Assembly (NCBI GenBank): GCA_012103295.1
Contig: WLXB01000001.1
Location: 1 to 64,000, forward strand
Direction: 5' to 3'
DNA from: Alphaproteobacteria bacterium
GTDB lineage: Bacteria > Pseudomonadota > Alphaproteobacteria > Rhodospirillales > Rhodospirillaceae
Length of the DNA: 64,000 nt
The translations under genes were made by a program, and so were the position numbers. Of the stretch, positions 26,274 to 34,693 are shown one piece after another. How positions within the stretch are numbered: the stretch's first letter is position 1; every line of letters begins with the position of its first letter. The notes beneath the pieces were generated by a model. It was not told the DNA's origin and ran no database searches. It worked only from the letters and a program-made list of their open reading frames with translations.

Positions 26274-28445
26274 TTAAAACGTCGTCCGCAGCCGGAAACC
26301 CAATATCCAGCCGCGCTCGTCTTCGCGGAATTCGCGACGGTCGATGATGCCGCTGGCCTGGTTGGGGACAAAGATCGTGCGATCGCGTTTGTTCGTCACC
26401 TTCAGCATATTGGCCCAGAACACGCGCAGGATGGTGCCTTGGGTGATGGTTTGCTCTAGAAACAAGCGCATATCAACGGTGGTCGCTTTGTCGTCGAATT
26501 CGTTGAAATCGCTTTCGATGGTCGGGCCTTTCTTGGTGAAGTCAAAGCCGTAAGACAAGCCAAGAGACTGCACATCGTGGCGCCCCTCCAAGCTGAGTTC
26601 ATACTCTGGCTGATTACCGAACCGCCGACTGACGCCAGTGAACGGGTCCGCAACTTCTGAATCCTGAATCAAAACGGAACCGCTGAGCACTGCATCGACA
26701 TCGGTAAAGCGACCGAAGCGCACGCTGGCTTCCACTTCAGCGCCATAGTGATTGCCGCTGCCCAGGTTGCCCGGCTGAGAATCGGTGAGTCCGAGGGGAA
26801 TCAAATCTTTGACGTCGTTAACGCGGCGATAAAACACCCGGCCGTTGACGACTCCCGCTCCATTGCTCAAGCGTCGTTCCGCGCCGATTTCAAAGTCCCA
26901 TGACTTTTCCGGTGCTAATTCTGGGTTACCCGAGAGCACCTCGTTGTCTTCGCGATTGACGGTGGCGACGAAGTCATCGAAATCCAATTGACCGACATCG
27001 CGCCGGGCGGAGAACCACATTTGGGTTGCCTCATCTGCGTTGTACCAGATGTCCAGACTTGGTTTGACGAATGTAAATGAGCGCTCGGTACCGACATCAC
27101 TGCCGATTTGAGTTAAAGACGAGTATTCGGCTGCAAGACCCGTTTCGATTTCTAATCCTGTGATGGGTTTCCAACTGTGCGTCGTGAACGCTTCGACCCG
27201 GTCTTCCGTAATTTCCTGGTCGCTGTTGATAATCGGGATATCGACCGCGATGTCGTTGATCACTGAGAAAAAACCAAGGTCTTTGTCCAGCGTGTTGATC
27301 GCCCCTTCAACACCGAGTTCAAGGTCGTGTTTCTTGGCGATGTTCCAGTTAATCGTCCCACGTAAAATTTTCTCAGTCGATTTTTGCGCCCGGGTATCGC
27401 CGCCAAGAGGCATTAGGTCTTCGACGATGCGCGAGAAATTTGCGTTGTCGCGGTCGATGGTGGACTGAGAGTAGATAAACAGTCCCGTGAAATTCATGGA
27501 TTTACTGAGGGACTGACTATAGTCGCCGCTGACTTCCCAGGTGGTATCGTCGCCCCTGATCCGATCAACAACGGTTCCTGCTTCATTGAGCGATCCATCA
27601 CCCGGGTCCAGGAAGGTGATGGTGGTATCCGTGTTGTTGCGGGGAAAATGAGTGACCAATCCGTTGACTTGAAGAGTTTGTCCCTTTTCCCAGTTGTAAG
27701 TGAGCGAGCCTCTCGCTTCATATTGGGTTTGTTTCTGGCGCCGCTCTTCTTCGATCACACTCAAGCGATCGCCATTGGGCGCGGTGATGACATCAACCAC
27801 ATCGGCAGGCGACAGCCCCGGCCGCACCTGGGCCGACGCGGTGTATGATAGGTTTCCGGCAGAGCCGTTATAGGTAATGCTGCCCATGGGGCGGCTCTGC
27901 CCACCGGAGAACGTAAATGCTCCGATTTGCGCGACACCACTGCCGGTGCCGGCATCTTCTTTCAACACCACATTGATGACACGAACACCAACGTCCGTAT
28001 CCAGTTCCCGCACGTTGCCGGTGATCAATTCAATACGTTCGACCGCTTTTGCGGGAAGCTTTTCAAGAAAGGTTGTGCTTTGATTTTCTTTGCCGGTCAG
28101 CCGTTTGCCGTCGATCAAAATTTGATCCGTGTTAGAGCGCAAGCCACGGCGTTCTTCTTGCTGCTGTCCAAAATTGCCAAATAGCCCCTCGGTACCAGGA
28201 ATACGGTTGAGCATGTCTTCGGCGGTGATCGGGTTATAGGGAGCGAAGTACTCGGAATCGTAGACCACCACCGAACCCGCATCGTCACCTTCTCGGGCTC
28301 TGACTTGTGGGTCCAGCGCCGAGTCCTGCGCGGGTGGGTCTAGCGCCGAGTCCTGGGCGGGTGGCTCTTGGGCCACCGACACGGAAGAAAAGACCAGGCC
28401 GACTAACCCGAGCAATACGTTATTGGAAACAAACTTTGGTGGCAT
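26274..28445 (-). CDS. TonB-dependent receptor-like protein with a tandem-repeat leader
   Basis: A 723-residue putative outer-membrane receptor. Signal peptide MPPKFVSNNVLLGLVGLVFSSVSVAQ, then a twofold PPAQDSALD repeat, a plug-like part (TAEDMLNRIPGTEG, LIDGKRLTGKEN, VERIELITGNV) and barrel strands to the terminal LRTTF. The TonB box is not obvious; SVVVYD may serve. It differs from the two receptors at 2242 and 58104 and resembles the FepA/CirA-like group with CarboxypepD-less N-termini. Start ATG 28445 gives a clean signal peptide. Substrate unknown. Confidence 0.78.
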   Translation of the reverse strand: MPPKFVSNNVLLGLVGLVFSSVSVAQEPPAQDSALDPPAQDSALDPQVRAREGDDAGSVVVYDSEYFAPYNPITAEDMLNRIPGTEGLFGNFGQQQEERRGLRSNTDQILIDGKRLTGKENQSTTFLEKLPAKAVERIELITGNVRELDTDVGVRVINVVLKEDAGTGSGVAQIGAFTFSGGQSRPMGSITYNGSAGNLSYTASAQVRPGLSPADVVDVITAPNGDRLSVIEEERRQKQTQYEARGSLTYNWEKGQTLQVNGLVTHFPRNNTDTTITFLDPGDGSLNEAGTVVDRIRGDDTTWEVSGDYSQSLSKSMNFTGLFIYSQSTIDRDNANFSRIVEDLMPLGGDTRAQKSTEKILRGTINWNIAKKHDLELGVEGAINTLDKDLGFFSVINDIAVDIPIINSDQEITEDRVEAFTTHSWKPITGLEIETGLAAEYSSLTQIGSDVGTERSFTFVKPSLDIWYNADEATQMWFSARRDVGQLDFDDFVATVNREDNEVLSGNPELAPEKSWDFEIGAERRLSNGAGVVNGRVFYRRVNDVKDLIPLGLTDSQPGNLGSGNHYGAEVEASVRFGRFTDVDAVLSGSVLIQDSEVADPFTGVSRRFGNQPEYELSLEGRHDVQSLGLSYGFDFTKKGPTIESDFNEFDDKATTVDMRLFLEQTITQGTILRVFWANMLKVTNKRDRTIFVPNQASGIIDRREFREDERGWILGFRLRTTF
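28311..28364 (-). repeat. 27-bp tandem repeat, two copies, in the receptor leader
   Basis: 28311-28337 and 28338-28364 differ at two positions. Each encodes the nine residues PPAQDSALD just after the signal peptide. In frame, so it can expand or shrink by slippage without breaking the gene. Confidence 0.85.
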
Positions 28446-28603
28446 GCTTAAACAAACATCAGTGAGGCAATCTCTATGGTGAGGACAGCTCAACTTACCA
28501 TGCTGAGTTCTTTGTTGGCGTGTGCTTTGTCATAACGCGTTCACAAAACGGAGATTGATGCCTTATAGTCGGTACAAACACACATGATGCGTGAGGGAAT
28601 GAC

Positions 28604-29122
28604 ATGAAACTCAGCCAAATGGTCCGCGCGGCCCTGCAAGTCTCCGACCTAGAACGGTCCAAAGCCTTTTACAGCGAGGTCCTTGGCCTCAGCGACGTGT
28701 ATGCGGAGGGCACCGCCAAAGGCGGCAACATGCATGAATTCATCGGCATGCCCGATGGAGTGACCACCCGAGTGTGCGTCATGAAGCAGCCAGATTTCAC
28801 CGCATACGGCATGGTTGGGCTGTTTGAAGTGACAAACCCAACACCACCGAAAATCGAACGACCCAGCGAGGGCTGCAATCTCGGTGAGATATGCATGGTG
28901 TTTTATTGCAGTGATTTAGATGAAGTTATTAGCCGAGCGAAAAGCCACGACCACACCATCGTCTGTGAACCGAAGCGCATCAGAGTACGCGGACACATCA
29001 AACAGCGGGAAATGGCGTTGCGCGGTCCCGATGGTGAAAAAATCAACCTGATCGAATGGGACCCGGACGAAGCTGTGGAAACAGGTCACCGCCCTGAGAC
29101 ATGGAAAGGCGAGCCGGAGTAG
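28604..29122 (+). CDS. VOC-superfamily (glyoxalase/dioxygenase-like) protein
   Basis: A 172-residue protein with VOC architecture: VRAALQVSDLERSKAFYSEVLGLSDVY (first module) and EICMVFYCSDLDEVISRAKSHDH (second), ending REMALRGPDGEKINLIEWDPDE, where the last Glu would be a metal ligand. Related proteins include glyoxalases and extradiol dioxygenases. Divergent from the receptor at 26274-28445 by about 160 bp. Confidence 0.85.
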   Translation: MKLSQMVRAALQVSDLERSKAFYSEVLGLSDVYAEGTAKGGNMHEFIGMPDGVTTRVCVMKQPDFTAYGMVGLFEVTNPTPPKIERPSEGCNLGEICMVFYCSDLDEVISRAKSHDHTIVCEPKRIRVRGHIKQREMALRGPDGEKINLIEWDPDEAVETGHRPETWKGEPE

Positions 29123-29126
29123 AGGT

Positions 29127-31064
29127 TTAGGCGGCGGCCCAATAGGCTGATAGGCAAACGACGGTCAAGCACGACGCGGCGATCAAAGCGCCATGTCCTT
29201 TTTGCACAACGCTGCGCCAACCAGTGCCATACCCATGCCCGCGCCATACTTTAATGATGCGGCTGGTGGTCATAAGTAAAACCGCAAGCCCGAGCACGAG
29301 TGAAAGGCGCCACAGCATGGGAATAAGTGAGTTCCCTTTCACCAGTTCAAACCAGGTCGCGTATTCCAACTCGAGCAGGACAACAGACAGGACCAAAGCA
29401 GCACCAAGAAGGCCGAAACCGGCGATGCGGCGGCGGTCACCGGCAAACCGGGGAAGCAGATAAACCACACCGCTGAGTAAAATCAGCAACGCGATCGGTG
29501 CGGGCAAAAGGGTGAGTGTTGGAGACGTATATGACGGATGCCGTTGCATACCGCCAACAGGCGCATTTGCCGAAAATACGTATGTGTTTTTGTCCATCGG
29601 AACAATAACGCGTGCCGTCTCGTTTTCTTCGTGTTCGAAATACAGAGGCGCTGTTTCCCGAGAAAGGCCTGACACGCTGCTCAGCAAAGAATTGTCGGAT
29701 GGAGTGGTGATTGCATACCCTTGTGCACCGCTGGCCAATTTCACAAGAAACGTCGTTGTCGTGTTGCGAAGACCACGGTATATCCCGGGCACCCTATTTT
29801 GAATATCAATCGACTCTAACTTCGCAGCGTCTGCACCAGACATCTTTGGCGGCCAGGCAGAAAACTCAGGGACAAATTCCTCGGCAAAGGCTTTCTTGAG
29901 CCCATTGAATTTTTCTTGGAGAACCTTAACCGCTTCTGGAGTGGGGGCTCTCTGTGCTTGCCCAACTAAGTCAGACAGTCTTAGGTTTGCCATGATATCA
30001 GGCGTCCCGGAGAGACTAACAAAGAAGCCTATATCCGCATGGGGAAAGAGCGACATGTCGGACATGAATCCGTTCAGGCCGCCGTTATGCCCATACCCTC
30101 GGCGACCGGATATATTGTACTCCATAAGTGCGCGGCTAATGCCCGGAGACATGGGATGATGCCGATAATTATCGAAGTTGTTTAGGTCCGCGAAAGACTC
30201 AGGCGACAAAACTGCAGCGCTTTCTCGATTGCTTTCATCCAACAGCCAGAGCATGAGTTTGGCCATGTCCGAAGCCGTCGAGACAGCCGCACCTGCGGAC
30301 TTGCTAAGATCACTGAATGCATCATGCCTGCATGACCAGACTTTGTCGGGTGATGACCAAAGGTGACAGCCAGCGAGATCGGCCGCGCGTTCCGGCGGCA
30401 AGCCAATATAGGAGCCGGTCATACCAAGCGGTCGGAAAATATCTTCTTCAACAACCTTCTCATAAGAACGGCCGGACGCGCCCTCAATAGCCAGGCCCAA
30501 CACGCCAAAGCCAAGATTGTCGTACGAAGCAACTTCCCCTGGGCGTCGTATCCTAATAAGACGTCTTTCGACTTCCTCTGCTCCGAGTTTTTCAGTCTCA
30601 AAGCGAGGACCAAAGAGATAACTGATATCGACATCGAAACCGCTTTGATGGGTCAAGATATGATGTGCGGTCACCGGTTCAGCATACGTATCCGGAACCT
30701 GATAAGGGAAAAGGTACTGGTTGATGTCAGCGTCTAAATCTAAAGTGCCCGCATCGACTTGCTGGAGTGCGGCAATGGCCGTCAACGGTTTTGTGATTGA
30801 TCCGATACGGACGGCCGTCTTCTCAGGGTCTAAGGGTTCACCAGTTTTAATATCAGCGACACCATAGCCTTTGAGGACAACAACTTCGCCGTTTTGCACA
30901 ACAGAAAGCGTGACACCGGGAATGCCCGTTCCTTCCATTAACGCAGAAATGGTGTCGTCGAAGAAGGCCTCGATATCGGTGGGGCTTGCTGGCTGGGCTT
31001 GGGACTGATGGCTAAGTGCAGCGCCGAATACGACGGCGCAAAGAACGACCAGTACCCGCATCAT
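29127..31064 (-). CDS. Serine hydrolase (beta-lactamase class C / DD-peptidase fold) with C-terminal membrane helices
   Basis: A 645-residue exported enzyme. Signal peptide ends at SQAQ; SxxK nucleophile Ser89 in GSITKPLTA; second motif YDN in SYDNLGFGVLGL; HNGG in YGHNGGLNGFMSDM replaces KTG. Residues from about 530 carry four hydrophobic segments, so it is probably membrane-anchored at the C-terminus. Family members are peptidases, esterases or transacylases rather than true beta-lactamases. Confidence 0.88.
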   Translation of the reverse strand: MMRVLVVLCAVVFGAALSHQSQAQPASPTDIEAFFDDTISALMEGTGIPGVTLSVVQNGEVVVLKGYGVADIKTGEPLDPEKTAVRIGSITKPLTAIAALQQVDAGTLDLDADINQYLFPYQVPDTYAEPVTAHHILTHQSGFDVDISYLFGPRFETEKLGAEEVERRLIRIRRPGEVASYDNLGFGVLGLAIEGASGRSYEKVVEEDIFRPLGMTGSYIGLPPERAADLAGCHLWSSPDKVWSCRHDAFSDLSKSAGAAVSTASDMAKLMLWLLDESNRESAAVLSPESFADLNNFDNYRHHPMSPGISRALMEYNISGRRGYGHNGGLNGFMSDMSLFPHADIGFFVSLSGTPDIMANLRLSDLVGQAQRAPTPEAVKVLQEKFNGLKKAFAEEFVPEFSAWPPKMSGADAAKLESIDIQNRVPGIYRGLRNTTTTFLVKLASGAQGYAITTPSDNSLLSSVSGLSRETAPLYFEHEENETARVIVPMDKNTYVFSANAPVGGMQRHPSYTSPTLTLLPAPIALLILLSGVVYLLPRFAGDRRRIAGFGLLGAALVLSVVLLELEYATWFELVKGNSLIPMLWRLSLVLGLAVLLMTTSRIIKVWRGHGYGTGWRSVVQKGHGALIAASCLTVVCLSAYWAAA

Positions 31065-31095
31065 GTCAAGCAGTCTCCCGCGACTTAGCTAAGCC

Positions 31096-32493
31096 CTAGA
31101 ACGAATAACTCACGCGGCCGACAAAGCCTTCGTCTTTACCATCGGAGTAATCCACCGAGCCTTGATAGCTGACGGACAGCGAGAAGTGCTCGCTGACCAA
31201 AGCCAAACCGGCGTTGGCGGTAATGCGATTTTTCGAGTCACCGCCCCGTCCGACACCAACGATATGCCCGGTTGAGGTTTGAATGCTGGCGCCGTAATCA
31301 ATGCTGTCCAGTTCGGTTTCATAAGCAACCCGCACCAGTGGCACGATCCGCACATTGCGGGTGGAGTATGCGCCGCCAATTTCGAGCCCGACCGAACCGA
31401 CAACTTTATCAACACCGAGGGTGAAGGTGTCGAGATCGTAGTCAAAACCTTCAAGGCTGGCGTTGCCAGCACGGTCACCGGTGGCCACACGATAGGAGGC
31501 ATAGATATGACCAGGAGCGCTAGAGCCATTGCTAGTCGAGCGAATGGTCATCAAACGCTGTTCCGTGGTCTGCCGTTGGGCATCCATGATGATCGGGCCC
31601 ATATACGATGTGTGCGCAACAACACGCGGTTGGTCGTACATTTCCAATGTGGCCTGCGCAAACTGCGAGACGATGGAATGGGCCGCGCCGGTGGGATGGA
31701 TTGCATCCCAGAACAAAGTTGCGTCAGCCGCGGCCGTGGTCGGGCAAACCCCGGTGGGCTGCGCCAAGCCATCGAGGCACGGGATCGTCACATTAGACAT
31801 GCCGTACGCGCCCGGGTCGGCAATGACATCATCAAACAACCCCTCAACGTCCATGATAAAGACTTGTATACCGAGAGATTCTTCGAGGCCGATCAACGTG
31901 GTGTGCAGGTTACCGTTGTAGAAAGACGCCAGTTCGTTCAATTGCGGTCCGAGACCGGTTGATGCGCCGCCGGGCGAGTTGCCGAACTTAGGCAGATTGG
32001 GAACAAGAAAAGTCTGTGCGCCAAACGCATTCAAGGTGCCGATTGCCGTGCCGATGCTGGTGACAACAGTCGTGGTCAACTCACTCGCCGGTGTCGTCGC
32101 CGCGTTGCGTAGGAAATCATTGTTGCCCGCCCAGACGACCGTCAGTGCGTCGGCAGGCACCGTGCCGCCGGCGCCAACAAACCCGAGGATCTGGTTGCCG
32201 ACATCAATGGCGTTGAGGCTTCCCGCTTCAGCCCCGGCAATGGCGAAGTTGGTTGCTTGAGTGTAGGTCAAACCCAATGCAGGCGCGAGGCTCTCAACCC
32301 AGACCGGACCGTTAGACACGCGACCGTTAAAATAAGGAGGACTTGGCGGGTTTGTTCCACCGGTCAAGCCAAACAGATTGCCGGAGTCCGATAGGCTGTC
32401 GCCGAAGACGTAAAGGCCGCTGTATTCCTGCGCCTGTACCGGCGTAGCGAGCGCCGAGCATAAGGCGACTGCTGGCAGAATGCGTTTGATCAT
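31096..32493 (-). CDS. GDSL esterase/lipase with short autotransporter-like barrel
   Basis: A 465-residue secreted esterase. Signal peptide ends at TPVQAQ; block I GDSLSDSGN has the nucleophile Ser33; GNNDF is block III; Asp263 and His266 in FWDAIHPTGAAH complete the triad. From about residue 300 the pattern is beta-strand-like and ends in VSYSF, as in autotransporter barrels. That barrel is only about 165 residues, against roughly 250-300 in EstA-type proteins, so it may be truncated or of a small class. Start 32493 gives the signal peptide; frame continues to 32577. Confidence 0.87.
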   Translation of the reverse strand: MIKRILPAVALCSALATPVQAQEYSGLYVFGDSLSDSGNLFGLTGGTNPPSPPYFNGRVSNGPVWVESLAPALGLTYTQATNFAIAGAEAGSLNAIDVGNQILGFVGAGGTVPADALTVVWAGNNDFLRNAATTPASELTTTVVTSIGTAIGTLNAFGAQTFLVPNLPKFGNSPGGASTGLGPQLNELASFYNGNLHTTLIGLEESLGIQVFIMDVEGLFDDVIADPGAYGMSNVTIPCLDGLAQPTGVCPTTAAADATLFWDAIHPTGAAHSIVSQFAQATLEMYDQPRVVAHTSYMGPIIMDAQRQTTEQRLMTIRSTSNGSSAPGHIYASYRVATGDRAGNASLEGFDYDLDTFTLGVDKVVGSVGLEIGGAYSTRNVRIVPLVRVAYETELDSIDYGASIQTSTGHIVGVGRGGDSKNRITANAGLALVSEHFSLSVSYQGSVDYSDGKDEGFVGRVSYSF

Positions 32494-32713
32494 ATCCGTT
32501 ACCCACTTTGTATCCCTGGTCGGTATAGTTAAGCACAACTTCCCGTTTATGAAAAACCGAGGCTCCCGCGACCACAAAGCACCCCCTAACAGTCTGTTTC
32601 TAAACGGATTAAACCGTAATCACCGTATGGTTATAGTGAACTTCTTAATTGGGCTGAGCCCTTCGTTTCTATAGTCTTCCGCTCACACGCCAAAGCGGCC
32701 TGGAGACCGATGA

Positions 32714-33340
32714 ATGCCTGATGATGCCAGCAGACGACCAATGTTGCCCGCCGTTGAGACCTTCGTCGCAACCGTGCGCAGCCTCTTCGAGCAAGGACTG
32801 AGCGCCGACGAGGTTTGGCCGCAAGCCTGCGAACCGTTGAAAGAGATGCTGCGCGATCCAGATGTGGCGGAGCATGCCAAGACTTGGCCGACCAGCCCGG
32901 CCAAACTGGGCCTTGAAGGCAAACACGCCAACCTGTTGTTTTATGAAGACTCGGACTACGGCTTCGTCATCAATGGGTTGATCAAAAAAGCCAGCGCCAA
33001 AACAACCATCCACGATCACGGGGTCTCCTGGACTCTCTATGGTGTCGTCGATGGCGGCGAACAGGTGCTGCGTTTCAAACGCACCGACGGTGGCGAACCC
33101 GGTGACCTGCCGGAAACGGCGGTGGTGGAAGAAACCGAAACCGTAGACGTCGGCCCTGGCTATATCGACTTCATCAAGCCATGGGACATTCACGCTGAGT
33201 ACAACGGTGATAGCCCGACGGTGGCGGTGATTGTGCGCAGCCAACGCTGCGGCACCTATGTGCAGAATATCTTTTACAAAAAAGACAATACGGTCGAGCA
33301 GTACTACGGTCCTGATCAAATTCCCTTTTCCTTTGGGTAA
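32714..33340 (+). CDS. Cysteine-dioxygenase-like cupin, second copy (COG5553 type)
   Basis: A 208-residue cupin with probable metal ligands in TIHDHGVSWTLYGVVDGG and PWDIHAEYNG, and the trailing strand SPTVAVIVRSQ. It ends YYGPDQIPFSFG. A fragment matching this end lies at 34243-34287. It is followed 6 bp later by a TTG-started MBL hydrolase, so the two are coupled. Related to the cupin at 17147. Substrate unknown. Confidence 0.75.
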   Translation: MPDDASRRPMLPAVETFVATVRSLFEQGLSADEVWPQACEPLKEMLRDPDVAEHAKTWPTSPAKLGLEGKHANLLFYEDSDYGFVINGLIKKASAKTTIHDHGVSWTLYGVVDGGEQVLRFKRTDGGEPGDLPETAVVEETETVDVGPGYIDFIKPWDIHAEYNGDSPTVAVIVRSQRCGTYVQNIFYKKDNTVEQYYGPDQIPFSFG

Positions 33341-33346
33341 CTAGAA

Positions 33347-34234
33347 TTGCCTGGAACAATTGCGTTACCCGTTTTTCCCGACGGGCCCTTTGAGGTCTAT
33401 CGCATCATTGAGTTCGAAGGGCCGTTCCGCGACCCGGAACATTTGATTCCGTCGGCCACGCCCGACGCAATAAAAAACACCCGCACATTTAACGACGCCC
33501 GATTCTTTGATCAGGCCGAACACAAACTGATTATGGCGTTCCACGGAATCGTGGTGCGCACGCCGACGGCGGTGATTTTGGTTGATGCGTGTTTGGGCAA
33601 CGACAAGCACCGACCCATGGTCCCCGAGTGGCATATGCGCTCCGGTCCGTTTCTGGATGATCTCAAAGGCGTCGGGTTGTCCGTCGATGACATTACCCAT
33701 GTGCTCTGCACACATCTGCATGCCGACCATGTGGGGTGGAATACCCAGCTCGTCGACGGGCGTTGGGTCCCCACATTCCCCAACGCAAAATATCTATTCG
33801 GGCGCGAAGAGATGGCCTTCTGGGAACAAGATGCCGATGCCAATCATAAATCCTGGCAAGACAGCGTGCAGCCGGTGCTCGATGCCGGACTGGCAGAGAT
33901 TGTCGATTCCGATCACGAGATCGAAACGGGCGTGTCATTGCTCCCAGCGTTCGGTCATTCTCCCGGGCACGTGATGGTCAAGCTTGAGACCACCAGCCAT
34001 GGCAAAACACAAACCGCCTATGTGATTGGCGATGTCATTCACCACCCGCTGCAAGTCGAGCACCCCGAGTGGTCATCCCAATTCTGCTGGGACGCAACGA
34101 TGGCCGGAGCCATGCGCCAGACTGTTTTGGAAACCGTTGCGGACAATGGCAGCTGGCTCATTCCGGCCCACTTCCCGACCCCCACAGCCGTGCGGGTGGA
34201 AAGTGACAAAGACGGGTTTTGGTTGGAGGGTTAG
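33347..34234 (+). CDS. MBL-fold metallohydrolase
   Basis: A 295-residue metallo-beta-lactamase-fold hydrolase. THLHADHVGWN is the HxHxDH zinc motif; FGHSPGHVMV and the VIGDVIHHP Asp add ligands; IPAHFPTPT holds the final His. Resembles quorum-quenching or phosphodiesterase-like branches; exact substrate not assignable. Start codon is TTG at 33347, six bases after the cupin stop, the only plausible one. Confidence 0.9.
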   Translation: MPGTIALPVFPDGPFEVYRIIEFEGPFRDPEHLIPSATPDAIKNTRTFNDARFFDQAEHKLIMAFHGIVVRTPTAVILVDACLGNDKHRPMVPEWHMRSGPFLDDLKGVGLSVDDITHVLCTHLHADHVGWNTQLVDGRWVPTFPNAKYLFGREEMAFWEQDADANHKSWQDSVQPVLDAGLAEIVDSDHEIETGVSLLPAFGHSPGHVMVKLETTSHGKTQTAYVIGDVIHHPLQVEHPEWSSQFCWDATMAGAMRQTVLETVADNGSWLIPAHFPTPTAVRVESDKDGFWLEG

Positions 34235-34242
34235 TCGCAATC

Positions 34243-34287
34243 TTGCAGTACGGCGACCCGGATCAAATTCCATTTGTGTCTAGGTGA
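34243..34287 (+). pseudogene. Possible remnant of a cupin 3' end
   Basis: After the MBL stop, frame TTG-CAG-TAC... reads LQYGDPDQIPFVSR then stop, resembling the EQYYGPDQIPFSFG end of the cupin at 32714. The shared DNA is short (GATCAAATTCC, 11 bp exact). It mirrors the dinB remnant at 22119: a gene tail left after the neighbouring gene. Evidence is modest. Confidence 0.35.
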
Positions 34288-34293
34288 TTAGGC

Positions 34294-34677
34294 CTAGATA
34301 TGGAGAAATCCAGCAGCTCTCAATTTTTGTCTGTGAACGTATATAGGGTATCCAAACCCTAGAATGTAGTTGGTGATCCAAAACGCCAGGACCGTGTACT
34401 CCCCGACAGCGCCATATTGGTCGTGGAACCAAGTGGAAAAGTAAAACGCTATTAGTACGAACATCGTCGCAAAACTAACCAACCAGAATACAACTCCGAA
34501 TACTGCAAATACTATTTGCTTCATCCAATACAGTGCTCGCCCTCTTAGAACATTCCAAGACTCCATTTGTTTGCTTAGAAACAGAATACCAGAGACCATG
34601 ACGCGACCCATCACGTAGTGAAGCAGAATAATTGCGGCGTATAGAATTGCTGAATAAATAATGAGAAGACCAGGCAT
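34294..34677 (-). CDS. Small membrane protein, function unknown
   Basis: 127 residues with three hydrophobic segments (about 3-27, 54-82, 92-110) and a basic C-terminus, HRQKLRAAGF. No family recognised. Starts MPGLLIIYSAILYAAIIL, with the ATG 17 bp downstream of the amine-oxidase stop, so probably the last gene of that operon. Its codon use is AT-richer than the amine oxidases. Confidence 0.6.
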   Translation of the reverse strand: MPGLLIIYSAILYAAIILLHYVMGRVMVSGILFLSKQMESWNVLRGRALYWMKQIVFAVFGVVFWLVSFATMFVLIAFYFSTWFHDQYGAVGEYTVLAFWITNYILGFGYPIYVHRQKLRAAGFLHI

Positions 34678-34693
34678 AATTCACGCTCCTTTG

